Shown here: positions 26,838 to 35,953 of the stretch, one piece after another | Layout of the letters: every line of letters starts with the position of its first letter | Numbering within the stretch: position 1 is the stretch's first letter | Assembly (NCBI GenBank): GCA_934668765.1 | Contig: CAKUOH010000001.1 | Coordinates: forward strand, 131,961 to 195,960 | From: an uncultured Helicobacteraceae bacterium | GTDB taxonomy: Bacteria > Campylobacterota > Campylobacteria > Campylobacterales > Helicobacteraceae | Length of the DNA stretch: 64,000 nucleotides | Reading direction: 5' to 3' | Notes under the pieces: model-generated | Told to the model about the DNA's origin: nothing | Databases searched by the model: none | The model's input: the letters and a program-made list of their open reading frames with translations, nothing else | Position numbers and translations under genes: made by a program

Positions 26838-27563
26838 ATGAAAAAATTAGCTTTGATTCTAATCCTGTGTGCGGTGGTAGTAAATGCGGCAGAAGTGGTA
26901 ATCTCAAAGTCCTTTGTGCAAAGTGGTATAGCAAAACCAGCATTGCTCTTTGCGACAATTCGTATAAATTCAAGCGCGAAACTCCGCAATATAGGCGAAC
27001 TCACACAAAAAGATAGAGCGTCTATCACAACCGCGCTAAATAGCATTATCCAAGATGCAAAAAATAGCGCGATTTGCAAAGGTGGGAGCTACTCAATCAA
27101 TCCTATTATAAGCTACAAGGACGATAAACGCAATACAATCGGGCAAAATGTAGAATTTTCGCTAGATTGCAAGTTTGGCGAGGCGAATTTGGGCGCATAT
27201 AACGCACTTTTAAAGAAAATAAATGCCAAAGTGGCGAAAAATCTGCTTTTATCTTTGCCACAGCCCGAGATTGAATCGCGCATTACACAAGTGGAAATAA
27301 ACGCAAAAAAAGAGGCATTGTTTGCGGAATTTTTGCGTGATATGGGACAAATCACAGATAATTACGCCAAAATTTTAGGAAAAACCTGCGAGGTGCGCAA
27401 AATCTCCACGCAAGATTCTAGCTCTATCCAAGCTCCACGCTTTGCGATGGCAAAAGCCGCGCTAAATACCACAGACGAGATGGATTCGACACACACAAAA
27501 GCCCCTATTAGCGATGAAGTGGAAGTAGAAATTCGCATAAATTTGGAGCTAGGGTGCAAATAA
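26838..27563 (+). CDS. Secreted SIMPL (DUF541)-like periplasmic protein
   Basis: A 241-residue exported protein with signal MKKLALILILCAVVVNAAE. The mature part has the mixed pattern of SIMPL proteins: a long strand-helix repeat with R-I-N-S-S-A-K-L, then ITTALNSIIQDAKNSAICKGGSYSINPI and a final V-E-I-R-I-N-L-E-L. Three cysteines could form disulfides. SIMPL proteins are poorly understood envelope proteins. Ribosome binding site GGAGG lies 7-8 bases before the ATG. Likely translated with the upstream phosphoesterase gene. Confidence 0.65.
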   Translation: MKKLALILILCAVVVNAAEVVISKSFVQSGIAKPALLFATIRINSSAKLRNIGELTQKDRASITTALNSIIQDAKNSAICKGGSYSINPIISYKDDKRNTIGQNVEFSLDCKFGEANLGAYNALLKKINAKVAKNLLLSLPQPEIESRITQVEINAKKEALFAEFLRDMGQITDNYAKILGKTCEVRKISTQDSSSIQAPRFAMAKAALNTTDEMDSTHTKAPISDEVEVEIRINLELGCK

Positions 27564-27609
27564 AAATGCCTGTGCGGTGATTTAGCGCGAATATAAAGCA
27601 ATCTATAAA

Positions 27610-27771
27610 ATGCAAACTAAAATATATAAAAGCTATCACGTGAGGCACTCTAAAAATGAATTTGCGTTAGGTAAAAATAATATCAACAGAATCGAAAATT
27701 TTCTTGCTTTGCTTAAAAAAAGATATAATTTAGATAGCCATCGCCACAATCAAAGGACAAGATTTGTATAA
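27610..27771 (+). pseudogene. Remnant of an IS1595/ISXO2-type transposase (C-terminal piece)
   Basis: A 53-codon fragment reads MQTKIYKSYHVRHSKNEF followed by N-N-I-N-R-I-E-N-F-L-A-L-L-K-K-R. This matches the well-known HSKNEFA-G-x-N-H-I-N-x-I-E-x-F-W segment near the end of ISXO2-like DDE transposases, with Trp lost. Nothing recognisable of the N-terminal catalytic part is upstream, and no intact terminal repeats were found. It is the only insertion-sequence trace in the window. Confidence 0.75.
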
Positions 27772-27866
27772 AATCTCACTAAAAATGATAGCTAAATAAT
27801 CCGCTAAAGATAGCCTTAAAATTTTTGGCTTTATGTGAATTTGGTGCAAAAATCCCATTTTTTCGC

Positions 27867-27872
27867 TACAAT
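27867..27872 (+). promoter_or_regulatory. -10 box of the VWA-like gene
   Basis: TACAAT preceded by TTCGC, 33 bases before the ATG at 27905. Confidence 0.5.
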
Positions 27873-27904
27873 TCAAACCTTAAAAAATAAAATAGGTGTT
27901 TGAA

Positions 27905-29119
27905 ATGCAAATATTTACAAAAATATTACTATGCACTATGTTTAGTTTTGGAGTGATTTATGCACAAAAAGCACAAATTGATGATACAATCGATGAAAGT
28001 TATATCCATAATGCGCTAAGTGCGCTGATTTTTGGTAAGACTTGCGAAGCTACAAGCGATACACCTAAAGCAGAGTGCATTATAATCCCTCCAAAAGGCA
28101 CGATAAATGTGGCTAACAATGCAACTATTGATACAACAAAATATGCGGATGCCAAAATGCGATTTATTTCATTTAATGGCGAGATTTTGCACGGTGGCAT
28201 TTATGATGCGACACAAAAACTCTATTTTAGCGCGGATAAAAAATTTTCTTATAGATTTAAAAGCGAATCAAAATCCAATCAAAACGACATAGATAAACTA
28301 GCAAAAGGGACGCTAGAAATTAAATTTACTTGCAAACAGCAGAGTTTTACAATCACAAATTTCAGCAATGGCGATTTTGGTTTGAATCTTAGCAAAAATC
28401 CTACCAAAGAAGTCGCCATCGTGCTAAATGTCAATAATTCTATGTGGCGTTACACAAACGCACTTAAAGACATTGCGCCTTATTTGGCAAAGCATATTTT
28501 TGGTAAGCAAAATATCCAAAATGATACGACAATAAATGAGCAATTTGCAAAGATTTCATTGATTACATTTTCGTATGTTAGAATTACTGATTTGGGGACT
28601 TTTTATGATGAGCAAAGTTTTACAAATGCACTAGGTAAAGCAAAAGGGAGCAATTCTAGAGATAATATCGTAAATATCGCACTTGTTGAAGGTATGCGTA
28701 ATTTTACAAAAGACAATGGGCTTAAAAAAGAGATTTATCTAATTACCAATGGCGCATCTGATGACCCACACAAAGAAGAGCAAATGCTATCAATGACAAA
28801 AAATCTCAATGCAAATATTGTGAAAAATACTACGACAAACATCGATAATCGCGTAAAAATCCATATTTTTGCATTAAAGCCGTTTTCGTCATTAAAATCA
28901 GCCAAAGCAAATGCAGAGTTTTTGCAAAACCTTGCCAAAATCACGGGTGGCACTTACAATGAAGCAGATAATACCTATAATTTTAAAAAGCAGATTTTGA
29001 CAATTAGCAATAACGGCAAACCCTTTGATATGCGCGAATTAAACAATGAAATCCGTCCAAGCAAGAGCAATAAAATCTATGACCCTGATAATCCAAACAA
29101 TAAGCCAAAGAAAAAGTAG
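27905..29119 (+). CDS. Secreted von Willebrand A-like protein with degenerate metal site
   Basis: A 404-residue exported protein. The ATG at 27905 starts the signal MQIFTKILLCTMFSFGVIYA; a GTG three codons upstream is less likely. An N-terminal beta-rich part (about 20-165) precedes a VWA-like domain whose first strand reads V-A-I-V-L-N-V-N-N-S-M-W. The usual D-x-S-x-S metal site is changed to N-x-N-x-S, so metal-dependent ligand binding may be lost. Later elements (KISLITFSY, KEIYLITNGASDDPH) fit the fold. The tail is Pro/Lys/Asn-rich. Function unknown; a surface or periplasmic binding role is an inference. Confidence 0.7.
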   Translation: MQIFTKILLCTMFSFGVIYAQKAQIDDTIDESYIHNALSALIFGKTCEATSDTPKAECIIIPPKGTINVANNATIDTTKYADAKMRFISFNGEILHGGIYDATQKLYFSADKKFSYRFKSESKSNQNDIDKLAKGTLEIKFTCKQQSFTITNFSNGDFGLNLSKNPTKEVAIVLNVNNSMWRYTNALKDIAPYLAKHIFGKQNIQNDTTINEQFAKISLITFSYVRITDLGTFYDEQSFTNALGKAKGSNSRDNIVNIALVEGMRNFTKDNGLKKEIYLITNGASDDPHKEEQMLSMTKNLNANIVKNTTTNIDNRVKIHIFALKPFSSLKSAKANAEFLQNLAKITGGTYNEADNTYNFKKQILTISNNGKPFDMRELNNEIRPSKSNKIYDPDNPNNKPKKK

Positions 29120-29154
29120 GCTAAATTAGATTCGCACCAAATCTTTTTTTAATG

Positions 29155-29189
29155 GGTTGCCACGACTTACAAGCAAGTCTCGCAATGAG
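29155..29189 (-). repeat. Family B repeat between the VWA gene and ddl
   Basis: GTTGCCACGACTTACAAGC then AAGTCTCGCAATGA. Inner arms GACTT/AAGTC pair. Confidence 0.65.
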
Positions 29190-29191
29190 AG

Positions 29192-30289
29192 TTATTTCCC
29201 CTTACGCGCTTGAATCTTTGAGATATATTGATATTTGATAGGAATCTTTTGTGCCCTTGGCAAGTCGCCTGTGAGAGTGCGAATCGCGTCCCCAAAATCG
29301 CCAAAAAGATAATAAGCCATAGAGCCCGGAATGGGGTTTATTTCGTTTAGATAGATTTCGTCATTTAGCATAAAGAAATCACAGCGGATTAGTGCGCCCT
29401 CAAAGCAATTTTCGTAAATTTTGATAAAATTTTCTTGTATTTTTGCAGTCATTTCCTCGCTCAAATCTGCCGCTTTTTTCTTTGCGCCACTGCCTTGAAA
29501 ATCCAAGTATTTGTCCTCAAATGCGAAAAATTCGTCCTTTTTCACTTCCTCAATTATAGAGAAATGAAACGCGCCATTTGCTTTGAATCCAGCCACATTA
29601 AATTCCCTAATATGTGGGATAAACGGCTCAATAATTGCGACACTATCAAACTCAAATGCCGAATCTAGCGCATACTCCAAGTCATCTTTCTTTTTTGCTA
29701 CCGCAATGCCAATGGAGCTTCCCAAATGCGATGGCTTTATAATGCAAGGAAATGCGGACGAATCTGTGCTAGATTTTTGCGAATCTTTTGCATTGGATTC
29801 ATTAGATTCGCGCTCTAAATTCGCAAGATTTGCACTAGATTCGCGCCTTGCCACACGATAATCTAGCACCTTTACGCCACGATTTTGCGCATAGCTTTTT
29901 GTCAGCTCTTTGCTAAAACTAATCGCACACGCCTCGATTCTAGGACCAATATAAGCGATATTATAAAACTCCAAAAGTCCCGCAATCTGCCCATCCTCGC
30001 CACTTTTGCCGTGTATTAGATTTATCACAATCCCTTTTAAAATTTCACTTTTAAACAAACCTTTACGCAAAAAACCGCCCTTTGTAAAGCTAGCTTGCGC
30101 ATCCTTTTTGTATGCGCCCGTGCTAAAATGCTTTGAAGTCATCAAATCTTGCGGTATTAAATACAAGTTATTTTCCGCATCGATAAACACAAAATGCGCG
30201 ATATTTAGCTCTTTTTTAAGCGCAATCGCACTAACTATGCTAATCTCGTGCTCATAGCTCACCCCGCCAAACACCACGATAAAATTCAT
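29192..30289 (-). CDS. ddl: D-alanine--D-alanine ligase
   Basis: A 365-residue ATP-grasp enzyme that makes the D-Ala-D-Ala dipeptide for peptidoglycan. The start at 30289 (MNFIVVFGGVSYEHEISIVSA) is preceded by AGGGAGA; a longer frame upstream is not needed. Visible are HGKSGEDGQIAGLLE, F-P-C-I-I-K-P-S-H-L-G-S-S-I-G (phosphate-binding loop region) and YLNEINPIPGSMAYYLF near the C-terminus. A Ser/Asn/Glu-rich insertion (about residues 158-185), coded by AGATTCG-type words, lies just before the I-I-K-P strand. First gene upstream of no obvious partner; three glycosyltransferase genes lie upstream on the same strand. Confidence 0.95.
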   Translation of the reverse strand: MNFIVVFGGVSYEHEISIVSAIALKKELNIAHFVFIDAENNLYLIPQDLMTSKHFSTGAYKKDAQASFTKGGFLRKGLFKSEILKGIVINLIHGKSGEDGQIAGLLEFYNIAYIGPRIEACAISFSKELTKSYAQNRGVKVLDYRVARRESSANLANLERESNESNAKDSQKSSTDSSAFPCIIKPSHLGSSIGIAVAKKKDDLEYALDSAFEFDSVAIIEPFIPHIREFNVAGFKANGAFHFSIIEEVKKDEFFAFEDKYLDFQGSGAKKKAADLSEEMTAKIQENFIKIYENCFEGALIRCDFFMLNDEIYLNEINPIPGSMAYYLFGDFGDAIRTLTGDLPRAQKIPIKYQYISKIQARKGK

Positions 30290-30340
30290 CTTTTCTCCCT
30301 TGCTTGTGGATAGATTCACGCCTTTGGCGCGTTAAAAAAT

Positions 30341-31531
30341 TTAGATTCTACCATATAAATCAGCGATTTTATCTATCATTTTATCCCGCGTGAAATGTGC
30401 TTGATAACGATAAAATGCGCCATCGCTAAATCGCTCATAATCGCTTATGACGCGTAAAATCGCATCTGCAATCGCTTTTGAATCTTGTGGCGGGATATTT
30501 AGTCCGCTTTCATTATGCAAATTTACAAAGCTAACGCCACTGCCTTTGATACTTGTCGCAATGATGGGCATTTTACAGCTCATCGCCTCCAACTGCACCA
30601 CTCCAAACGCCTCAGCACGCGATATTGATGGCAAAACAAAAATGCTATCATTATTCAAATGCGTGATTTTCTCACGCTCATCGATTTTCCCAAGCAAAAA
30701 AACGCGATTTTCTAAATGCAAATCTTTGATTTTTTCTTTTAGATTTTTCCACTCCACGCCACTACCAGCGATAAAAAGTTTGAAGTCGGGCAAATAGCGC
30801 ATAGATTCGACTAAAAATTCAAATCCCTTGTATTTTACTAGCCGTCCAAGTGCGAAAATGGTTTTTTTGGCACGTCTTGATTCACTAGATTTGCATAAAT
30901 CGTGCATTTGTAGCGAATCTATGCCGATAGGAATCACCACAATTTTATGTGCGAAAGGCTGAAGTGTGGGCGAAGAATCCGCGTATTGTTGCGTGGTAGC
31001 GATGATGAAATCAGCACGATTTAGTAGCCACTTTTGCAGGGGCGCATAAAGTTTTAGCAAAAATTTTTGACGCACAATGTCGCTATGCCAATGAATGATG
31101 ATTTTTTTGCCTTTGTGATTTGCCAAAAATAGCGCGAGATTCGCGGTGGGGTCAGGCAAATGAATGTGGATAATGTCGTAATTTGCGATGATTTTGCGTA
31201 GTTTAAAAATCATCTGCGGGGCGATAGCAGTGGAGGCGAATTTACCAAAGGACGCACAGCGCATAATGTTAGCGTGAATTTTGGGCTTATTTGTGGGCGA
31301 ATCTACGCTAGATTCGGCGTGAATCGCATTTTGATTCGCTTTGTGATTCACACTAGATTTGGCGTAAAATTTTTCTTTGCTATACCTTGCTTTAGAGTTC
31401 GCACACAGCACATCGCAAGGTATTTCGCGCTCTAAAAGTCCGCGCACTATGTCAAACATCACCGATTCGATTCCACCCAAATCAGGCGGAAAAAATTTAC
31501 CTAATTGCAAAATTCTTATATTTTTTTTCAC
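30341..31531 (-). CDS. GT-B glycosyltransferase, family 4-like
   Basis: A 396-residue cytoplasmic or membrane-associated glycosyltransferase. The N-terminal domain starts RILQLGKFFPPDLGGIESV (nucleotide-sugar enzymes of the WaaG/PimA type) and includes DIIHIHLPDP. The C-terminal domain has A-L-G-R-L-V-K-Y-K-G-F and the E-x7-E type pattern in SISRAEAFGVVQLEAMSCK. A Ser/Asn/Lys-rich insertion around residues 60-85 breaks the N-terminal domain. Likely transfers a sugar to lipopolysaccharide core/O-chain or another glycan. The start overlaps the upstream gene end by four bases, forming a three-gene glycosyltransferase operon. Confidence 0.85.
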   Translation of the reverse strand: MKKNIRILQLGKFFPPDLGGIESVMFDIVRGLLEREIPCDVLCANSKARYSKEKFYAKSSVNHKANQNAIHAESSVDSPTNKPKIHANIMRCASFGKFASTAIAPQMIFKLRKIIANYDIIHIHLPDPTANLALFLANHKGKKIIIHWHSDIVRQKFLLKLYAPLQKWLLNRADFIIATTQQYADSSPTLQPFAHKIVVIPIGIDSLQMHDLCKSSESRRAKKTIFALGRLVKYKGFEFLVESMRYLPDFKLFIAGSGVEWKNLKEKIKDLHLENRVFLLGKIDEREKITHLNNDSIFVLPSISRAEAFGVVQLEAMSCKMPIIATSIKGSGVSFVNLHNESGLNIPPQDSKAIADAILRVISDYERFSDGAFYRYQAHFTRDKMIDKIADLYGRI

Positions 31532-32490
31532 AGATTGGCTTCTTTATTTAGGATTTGCAAAATCTGCGGATAAACTTCAAGCAACGCCTTTAACTGCCTA
31601 TCATTGCCACCGCGCATATTTGAATGCCAAAGCGCAGGATTACTCGCAGGGTTGGTAAATGCCGCGCCGTTGCCCATTAGCGGATTTGGCACACAGGCGA
31701 TTTTTGTGCCATTTATTATCGCCATCGCCCAAAGCCACAAATCATCGGAGTTTGGGGCAAGACGCATAAATTTTTCACTATCAAGCGCGTCTTTATAAAG
31801 GCAATGTGGCGGGTATAAAACGCCTCCACAGCCCTCCAAATAGATATTGCATCGCGGAGTATTCTGCCATTTTTTATTGTTTTTGCGAATGATTTTCCAC
31901 TCGAAAAAATTTTGTATTTTCTTATCGCTAAAAGGCACGATTCGTGCTTTGTGCGCCCAAATCGCACTTTTATCGCTTAAATATGCGTGATATAGGGAAC
32001 TAAAAAGATTTGGTGGATAGTAAATATCATCATCTATTGTGATTAAAATCTCATTTGGAAAAGCGCGTAGCGTGTGGATAATCTTATTATAAACGCGCAA
32101 ATTTTGCGTCACCCACATTATTTCTAACCCAAATTTTTGAAAATCTAACACATCTTGCGGGATTTTGGCGTTTGCTTCATCAAACTCTGCCTTGCTTAAA
32201 ACTAAAATCACTTTTTTAGCGCGTAGAGTTTGGGCGAAAATTGAGTGAAGTGCGTATTTTAAAATCCCTATCCGTGCGGGAAAAGTCGTAAGCGTAGCGA
32301 TAAAATCGCCTTTTGGCGAATCGCATTTCAAAGGAATCATAAAGCGCGAATCTAGCTCATTTTGGCTTAATTCATAATCCCTGCTAAAAAAGCGCAAAAT
32401 TTTTGTTTTTAGGTGCGAATTATCAAAAATCTTGTAAAAAATCGCTTTTAAGATAAGTTTCGCTCGCAATTTCACACTGCTAATATTCAT
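31528..32490 (-). CDS. Putative glycosyltransferase with DDD motif
   Basis: A 320-residue protein. The ATG at 32490 is preferred: it lies 11 bases after the upstream stop with AAGG nearby; an upstream in-frame ATG would overlap the preceding gene. Residues about 55-75 read GDFIATLTTFPARIGIL, and a nucleotide/metal site D-D-D-I-Y-Y-P-P appears near 150, as in GT-A fold enzymes. A later N-S-D-D-L-W-L-W may supply the second acidic pair. Such proteins are found in surface polysaccharide loci. Donor and acceptor unknown. Confidence 0.7.
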   Translation of the reverse strand: MNISSVKLRAKLILKAIFYKIFDNSHLKTKILRFFSRDYELSQNELDSRFMIPLKCDSPKGDFIATLTTFPARIGILKYALHSIFAQTLRAKKVILVLSKAEFDEANAKIPQDVLDFQKFGLEIMWVTQNLRVYNKIIHTLRAFPNEILITIDDDIYYPPNLFSSLYHAYLSDKSAIWAHKARIVPFSDKKIQNFFEWKIIRKNNKKWQNTPRCNIYLEGCGGVLYPPHCLYKDALDSEKFMRLAPNSDDLWLWAMAIINGTKIACVPNPLMGNGAAFTNPASNPALWHSNMRGGNDRQLKALLEVYPQILQILNKEANL

Positions 32491-32501
32491 ATTCAAAAAC
32501 C

Positions 32502-33500
32502 TTATAATTTTTTGCGTGTCAGCAAAAAAATGGCTAATTTCACCGCAATCTGCCACCGCGCCACGAATCTAAAACTTAAAATGCTGTATTTTATATAAGG
32601 CGAAATGCGCGATTTTTTGCCCAAATTATGCGAATCCAAATCCCGCGAATCTAAAAAGCGCATTGAATAGCAAATAAAATAATCCATCAAATCACATAGA
32701 TTTTGCAAACTTTGCTCAAAATATCGGTTTTTTGCCAAGTCGCTATCATTGCGAAAATGCGCCAAATGTTTGCGCAATGAATCTCTTATGAACGCCCTAT
32801 CAGCGACTTGCTTGGCGATTATTGTAGGCTCTTTGCTTTTTAGCAAAGAGTTTAGATTTTGCGTGTAAATATATAGCGATTCTCTCGTGCCTACGCTTTT
32901 TTGCGCCAAAGCACATAGCATAAAAAATAGTAACGAATCTTCACTACTAATCAAATGACAATCGATAAATTCTAGCTTTTTTAGCGCGTGGCGCATAAGA
33001 TTTGCGCTAAACATTTTGCCACACACAATAAGCCACGATTTTTTAAAATCACACACAAAGATTTTCCCCAAAATTGCGTCATTTTCTAGCGTTTGTGTGT
33101 GAATCTTGGGTTTTGTGGAGTGCGGTAAAAATGGCTCAGTGATAATGCCACAATGCACCATATCAGCGCGGTTTTTATCCGCTAAATCGCATAAAATTTC
33201 AAGCGCGTTTGGACGCAAATAATCATCAGCGTCCAAAAATACAATAAATTTTCCATTTGCTATTTGTGCGCCATTTTTTCGTGCTAAAAATGTCCCTAAA
33301 TTGCGCGGATTTTCCACCACAATCACCCGCGAATCGCGCATAGAAAAAGCCAAAGCGATTTGCAAGCTTTTATCCACGCTTTTATCATCAACCAAAATCA
33401 CTTCAAAATCGCTAAAACTCTGCGCTAGGCAAGATTCCACAGCGCGAATCAAGCAAGATTCGGCATTAAAAATAGGGATTATGATAGAAACTTTTGGCAT
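32502..33500 (-). CDS. Family 2 glycosyltransferase
   Basis: A 332-residue GT-A enzyme. The N-terminus VSIIIPIFNAESCLIRAVES with V-D-D-K-S (nucleotide site) and F-L-D-A-D-D-Y-L (DXD-type metal site, about 91-98) is typical of GT2. The C-terminal 120 residues are helical and basic, probably associating with the membrane. First gene of the minus-strand set 33500-30341. Together the three enzymes likely extend a surface glycan such as O-chain. Confidence 0.9.
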   Translation of the reverse strand: MPKVSIIIPIFNAESCLIRAVESCLAQSFSDFEVILVDDKSVDKSLQIALAFSMRDSRVIVVENPRNLGTFLARKNGAQIANGKFIVFLDADDYLRPNALEILCDLADKNRADMVHCGIITEPFLPHSTKPKIHTQTLENDAILGKIFVCDFKKSWLIVCGKMFSANLMRHALKKLEFIDCHLISSEDSLLFFMLCALAQKSVGTRESLYIYTQNLNSLLKSKEPTIIAKQVADRAFIRDSLRKHLAHFRNDSDLAKNRYFEQSLQNLCDLMDYFICYSMRFLDSRDLDSHNLGKKSRISPYIKYSILSFRFVARWQIAVKLAIFLLTRKKL

Positions 33501-33616
33501 TTGGACTTCTTGTTTAAAATTTTGCGTGAAATTATAGTGAAAAAATGCGCAAATGTGGCGAAAAATTTATTTGGATTGCTTTTGTTAAAGCCCTTGCAAT
33601 GACAAAAAGGAATTTT

Positions 33617-33654
33617 TTACCCACCCCTTTATCCCACTCCGCAAGGGAGGGGGA
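33617..33654 (-). repeat. Family A repeat
   Basis: TTACCCACCCCTTTATCCCA then CTCCGCAAGGGAGGGGGAT: the reverse orientation of the copies at 21429 and 63479. Confidence 0.75.
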
Positions 33655-33739
33655 TTTTTTGTTTTTAATTCTTTTTGGATTCTTCGTTTCGTGCGTTGCA
33701 CTTCGCTCATAATGACGAAGTTTTTTATTTTTTTGTGGA

Positions 33740-33770
33740 TGGTTGTTTCGCTTCGCTCACAAATTCTGCG
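33740..33770 (-). repeat. Family C repeat
   Basis: GTTTCGCTTCGCTCACAAAT then TCTGCG, directly adjoining a family B unit as in rimO. Confidence 0.65.
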
Positions 33771-33771
33771 A

Positions 33772-33810
33772 ATTGCCACGATTTTGCGAATCGCAAAATC
33801 TCGCAATGAC
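33772..33810 (-). repeat. Family B repeat
   Basis: ATTGCCACGATTTTGCGAAT then CGCAAAATCTCGCAATGAC; perfect inner arms GATTTTGCG/CGCAAAATC. Confidence 0.75.
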
Positions 33811-33835
33811 GAATGGGGGCGCGAATCGTGTGAAA

Positions 33836-33978
33836 AACAATCGAAGTAGTTGCGGTAGTGCTTTGCGTTGTTTTTGTGTGAAACAAGCGAAATAGGACTT
33901 GGGCGTCTATGGCTACTTCGCTTCGCTCGTAGATTCTGCGAATTGAGCGCAGTTTTATACAAAAATAACGCAAATGAT
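33836..33978 (+). repeat. Family D repeat interrupted by a family C unit
   Basis: Aligns with the reverse complement of 24120-24235 on both sides (AAACAATCGAAGTAG..., ...TTGAGCGCAGTTTTATAC). Bases 33910-33942 are extra here and match family C. Confidence 0.75.
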
Positions 33979-33994
33979 TACCCAAATACTGCCC

Positions 33995-34486
33995 CTAATA
34001 AATCAAACTTTTTTTATCTTTTTTGCTTTTATTTAAGCACTTCTCACATAGCACAAAAAGGCGCAGATTATCGCTAATTGGCTCACATTTTAGCGTCTTT
34101 GCTATGTCAAATTGCTTTTGGCGAATATCATCATCAATAAATTCTATGATATTCCCACAACTTAAACAAATGATATGATAGTGATGCTCTTTGGCTGCGA
34201 TTTCATAGCGTTTGCCACCTTTTGTCTCAATGGAAGTTAGGAATCCATAAGTCTCCAAAAACTGCAAGATTCGATACACAGAGGAAAGCGATGAATCTTT
34301 ATTGTCCTTTTTTAGCCCATTTGTGATTTCTTCAGGGCTTAAATGCGTCTTACTATTATAAATCAGCTCTAATATATGCTCTCTTTGTTTGCTTGTCTTT
34401 AACTGCTTTGCTGTGATGATTTTTTGTAGCCTTGAGAGGATAGATTCAAGGCTCTCTGTCTTTTTGATTTTGATATTATCTGCCAC
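33995..34486 (-). CDS. fur: Ferric uptake regulator Fur
   Basis: A 163-residue dimeric repressor that senses Fe2+ and controls iron uptake and storage genes. The winged helix covers about residues 15-95 (S-K-Q-R-E-H-I-L-E-L, HLSPEEIT, SSVYRILQFLE). The dimer domain has A-A-K-E-H-H-Y-H-I-I-C-L-S-C and a second C-x-x-C in LFVLCEKC, the structural zinc cysteines. The GTG at 34486 is chosen: GGGGA lies eight bases upstream, while the ATG seven codons earlier lacks a binding site. It is divergent from tlpD. Confidence 0.94.
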   Translation of the reverse strand: MADNIKIKKTESLESILSRLQKIITAKQLKTSKQREHILELIYNSKTHLSPEEITNGLKKDNKDSSLSSVYRILQFLETYGFLTSIETKGGKRYEIAAKEHHYHIICLSCGNIIEFIDDDIRQKQFDIAKTLKCEPISDNLRLFVLCEKCLNKSKKDKKSLIY

Positions 34487-34507
34487 GATTATTCCCCAAA
34501 ATTTCAA

Positions 34508-34586
34508 TTAAAATTTCAAAATTATACTATAAATATAAAGAAATATTTGGTAAAATCCCAAAATTTTTATTATTTAAGGAGTAGCA
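34508..34586. promoter_or_regulatory. Divergent fur/tlpD promoter region
   Basis: AT-rich spacer. Minus strand: TATAAT (34526-34521) 35 bases before the fur GTG. Plus strand: TAAAAT at 34551-34556 with the AAGGAG ribosome binding site of tlpD at 34576-34581. The ATATTT/AAATAT-rich stretch between them could hold Fur sites, but I cannot define a box. Confidence 0.45.
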
Positions 34587-35951
34587 ATGTTTGGTTCAAA
34601 GCCGATAAAGAGCAGTAGTGGGCAAATAGAAGCATATAAGCAAGAAGCGGAGACTGTAAGGCGTGAGCTTGATATTTACAAAGCCATTGCAGAGTCATCA
34701 AATAGTGAATACATTGTCGCAATGCAGGGCGATGAAGTCGTTTTTAAAAATGCAAAAGCGGAGAGTTTGACTAATTTTGACGAGATTAAGGCGGCGTTAA
34801 AAGAGGGCAGAGATGAGATTATAACCACGCAAAATGATTTTATTTTACAATCAAAACGCGTTGATAGTGTGGTGATTTATTATTTTTATGAAATAGATTC
34901 GCGTTCAAAAGAAATTGGCGAGGATTTGCTGAAATTTTACAATGATTGTATGAAGCACGGCATTGCTATGTGCCAAAGCTCATTTGTGGAACTGGTGGAG
35001 GATTTGAGGGAAATTTATGATGCAGCACATAGCTCAGCTGATGGTATGACAAAGGGAATCGCTATCACAAATAGCTCATCAGAGCAAATAAATAGCCTTT
35101 ATGAAAAAATGCAAAATGCCATAAATTTAGTTAGCTCTTTGACACAGCGAAGCAATGAAATCACAAATGTCATCTCGCTAATTGATGATATTGCCGAGCA
35201 GACGAATCTCTTGGCTTTGAATGCAGCGATTGAAGCAGCTAGGGCTGGGGAACACGGACGCGGATTTGCCGTAGTCGCCGATGAAGTGCGAAAACTTGCT
35301 GAAAAAACGCAAAAAGCGACCAAAGAAATCGCAATCGTGGTAAAATCAATGCAGCAAGAAGCAAGCGATATTCAAACAAGCACCGAAGAAATCAACGAAG
35401 TTACCGAAAAAGTCAAAGGCGATGTGGAAAAAATCAATACTATGGTTCGCACCTTTAAAGACAATGCGAAGTTAGCAGAGCTAATAATCTCTTGCAGTAA
35501 TGACAAAGTATTTTGCGGGTTAGCGAAAATCGACCACTTGCTTTACAAACAGGGACTTTATTCGCTCGTATTTGGAATGTCAAATGAATTTAAGCAAGTC
35601 GATGGCACAAGTTGTCGCTTTGGCAAATGGTATTATGAAGGCGATGGCAAAAAGAATTTTTCAAGCACCACTGCTTATGGCAAAATCGAAGTGCCGCATT
35701 TGGGCATTCACACAGAGGCAAATGCTTTGGTAGCAAATTTGATGGACAAAAACAAAGCCACGCCAAAATCCTTTATTGATAGCAAAATACTCTTGGTAGA
35801 GGAAAATGGCAATCAAATCTTTAATGCCATTGATGAGATGTTGAGCGAAAAACTATCCGTTACAAACGCTAAAATCACAAAAGTGCAAAAGGAAATAGAA
35901 GAACTGCTAAGCAAAGCCGAAGATGGCGAATCTAGCGGCGAATCTAAATAA
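34587..35951 (+). CDS. tlpD: Cytoplasmic chemoreceptor TlpD
   Basis: A 454-residue methyl-accepting chemotaxis protein with no membrane segment. N-terminal coiled coil and small sensor-like region (1-115), then the signalling hairpin with the conserved tip [21 protein letters not shown] (about 208-228). The C-terminal CZB zinc-binding domain carries the Cys/His set: C in F-C-G-L, H in IDHLLYK, C-R-F-G-K-W-Y and H-x3-H in [10 protein letters not shown]. pylori TlpD drives repulsion from oxidative or energy stress and responds to zinc and hypochlorite. Followed by bioF and pbp1A, the H. pylori order (HP0599-0597) as recalled. Confidence 0.95.
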   Translation: MFGSKPIKSSSGQIEAYKQEAETVRRELDIYKAIAESSNSEYIVAMQGDEVVFKNAKAESLTNFDEIKAALKEGRDEIITTQNDFILQSKRVDSVVIYYFYEIDSRSKEIGEDLLKFYNDCMKHGIAMCQSSFVELVEDLREIYDAAHSSADGMTKGIAITNSSSEQINSLYEKMQNAINLVSSLTQRSNEITNVISLIDDIAEQTNLLALNAAIEAARAGEHGRGFAVVADEVRKLAEKTQKATKEIAIVVKSMQQEASDIQTSTEEINEVTEKVKGDVEKINTMVRTFKDNAKLAELIISCSNDKVFCGLAKIDHLLYKQGLYSLVFGMSNEFKQVDGTSCRFGKWYYEGDGKKNFSSTTAYGKIEVPHLGIHTEANALVANLMDKNKATPKSFIDSKILLVEENGNQIFNAIDEMLSEKLSVTNAKITKVQKEIEELLSKAEDGESSGESK

Positions 35952-35953
35952 TT

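Larger units (their letters stand above)
33501..33994. repeat. Repeat-only intergenic region upstream of the glycosyltransferases
   Basis: No gene is supported in these 494 bases. They hold a family B end (33591-33602), a family A unit (33617-33654), a B-like unit near 33685-33720, family C (33740-33770), family B (33772-33810) and family D (33836-33978) interrupted by a second family C. Open frames across it encode only repeat-derived peptides such as I-C-E-R-S-E. Confidence 0.8.

Noticed and set aside
33585..33985. Open frames with repeated I-C-E-R-S-E-type peptides
   Set aside because: They are translations of the dispersed repeats (families A-D) with no ribosome binding site and no conserved domain; not a gene.
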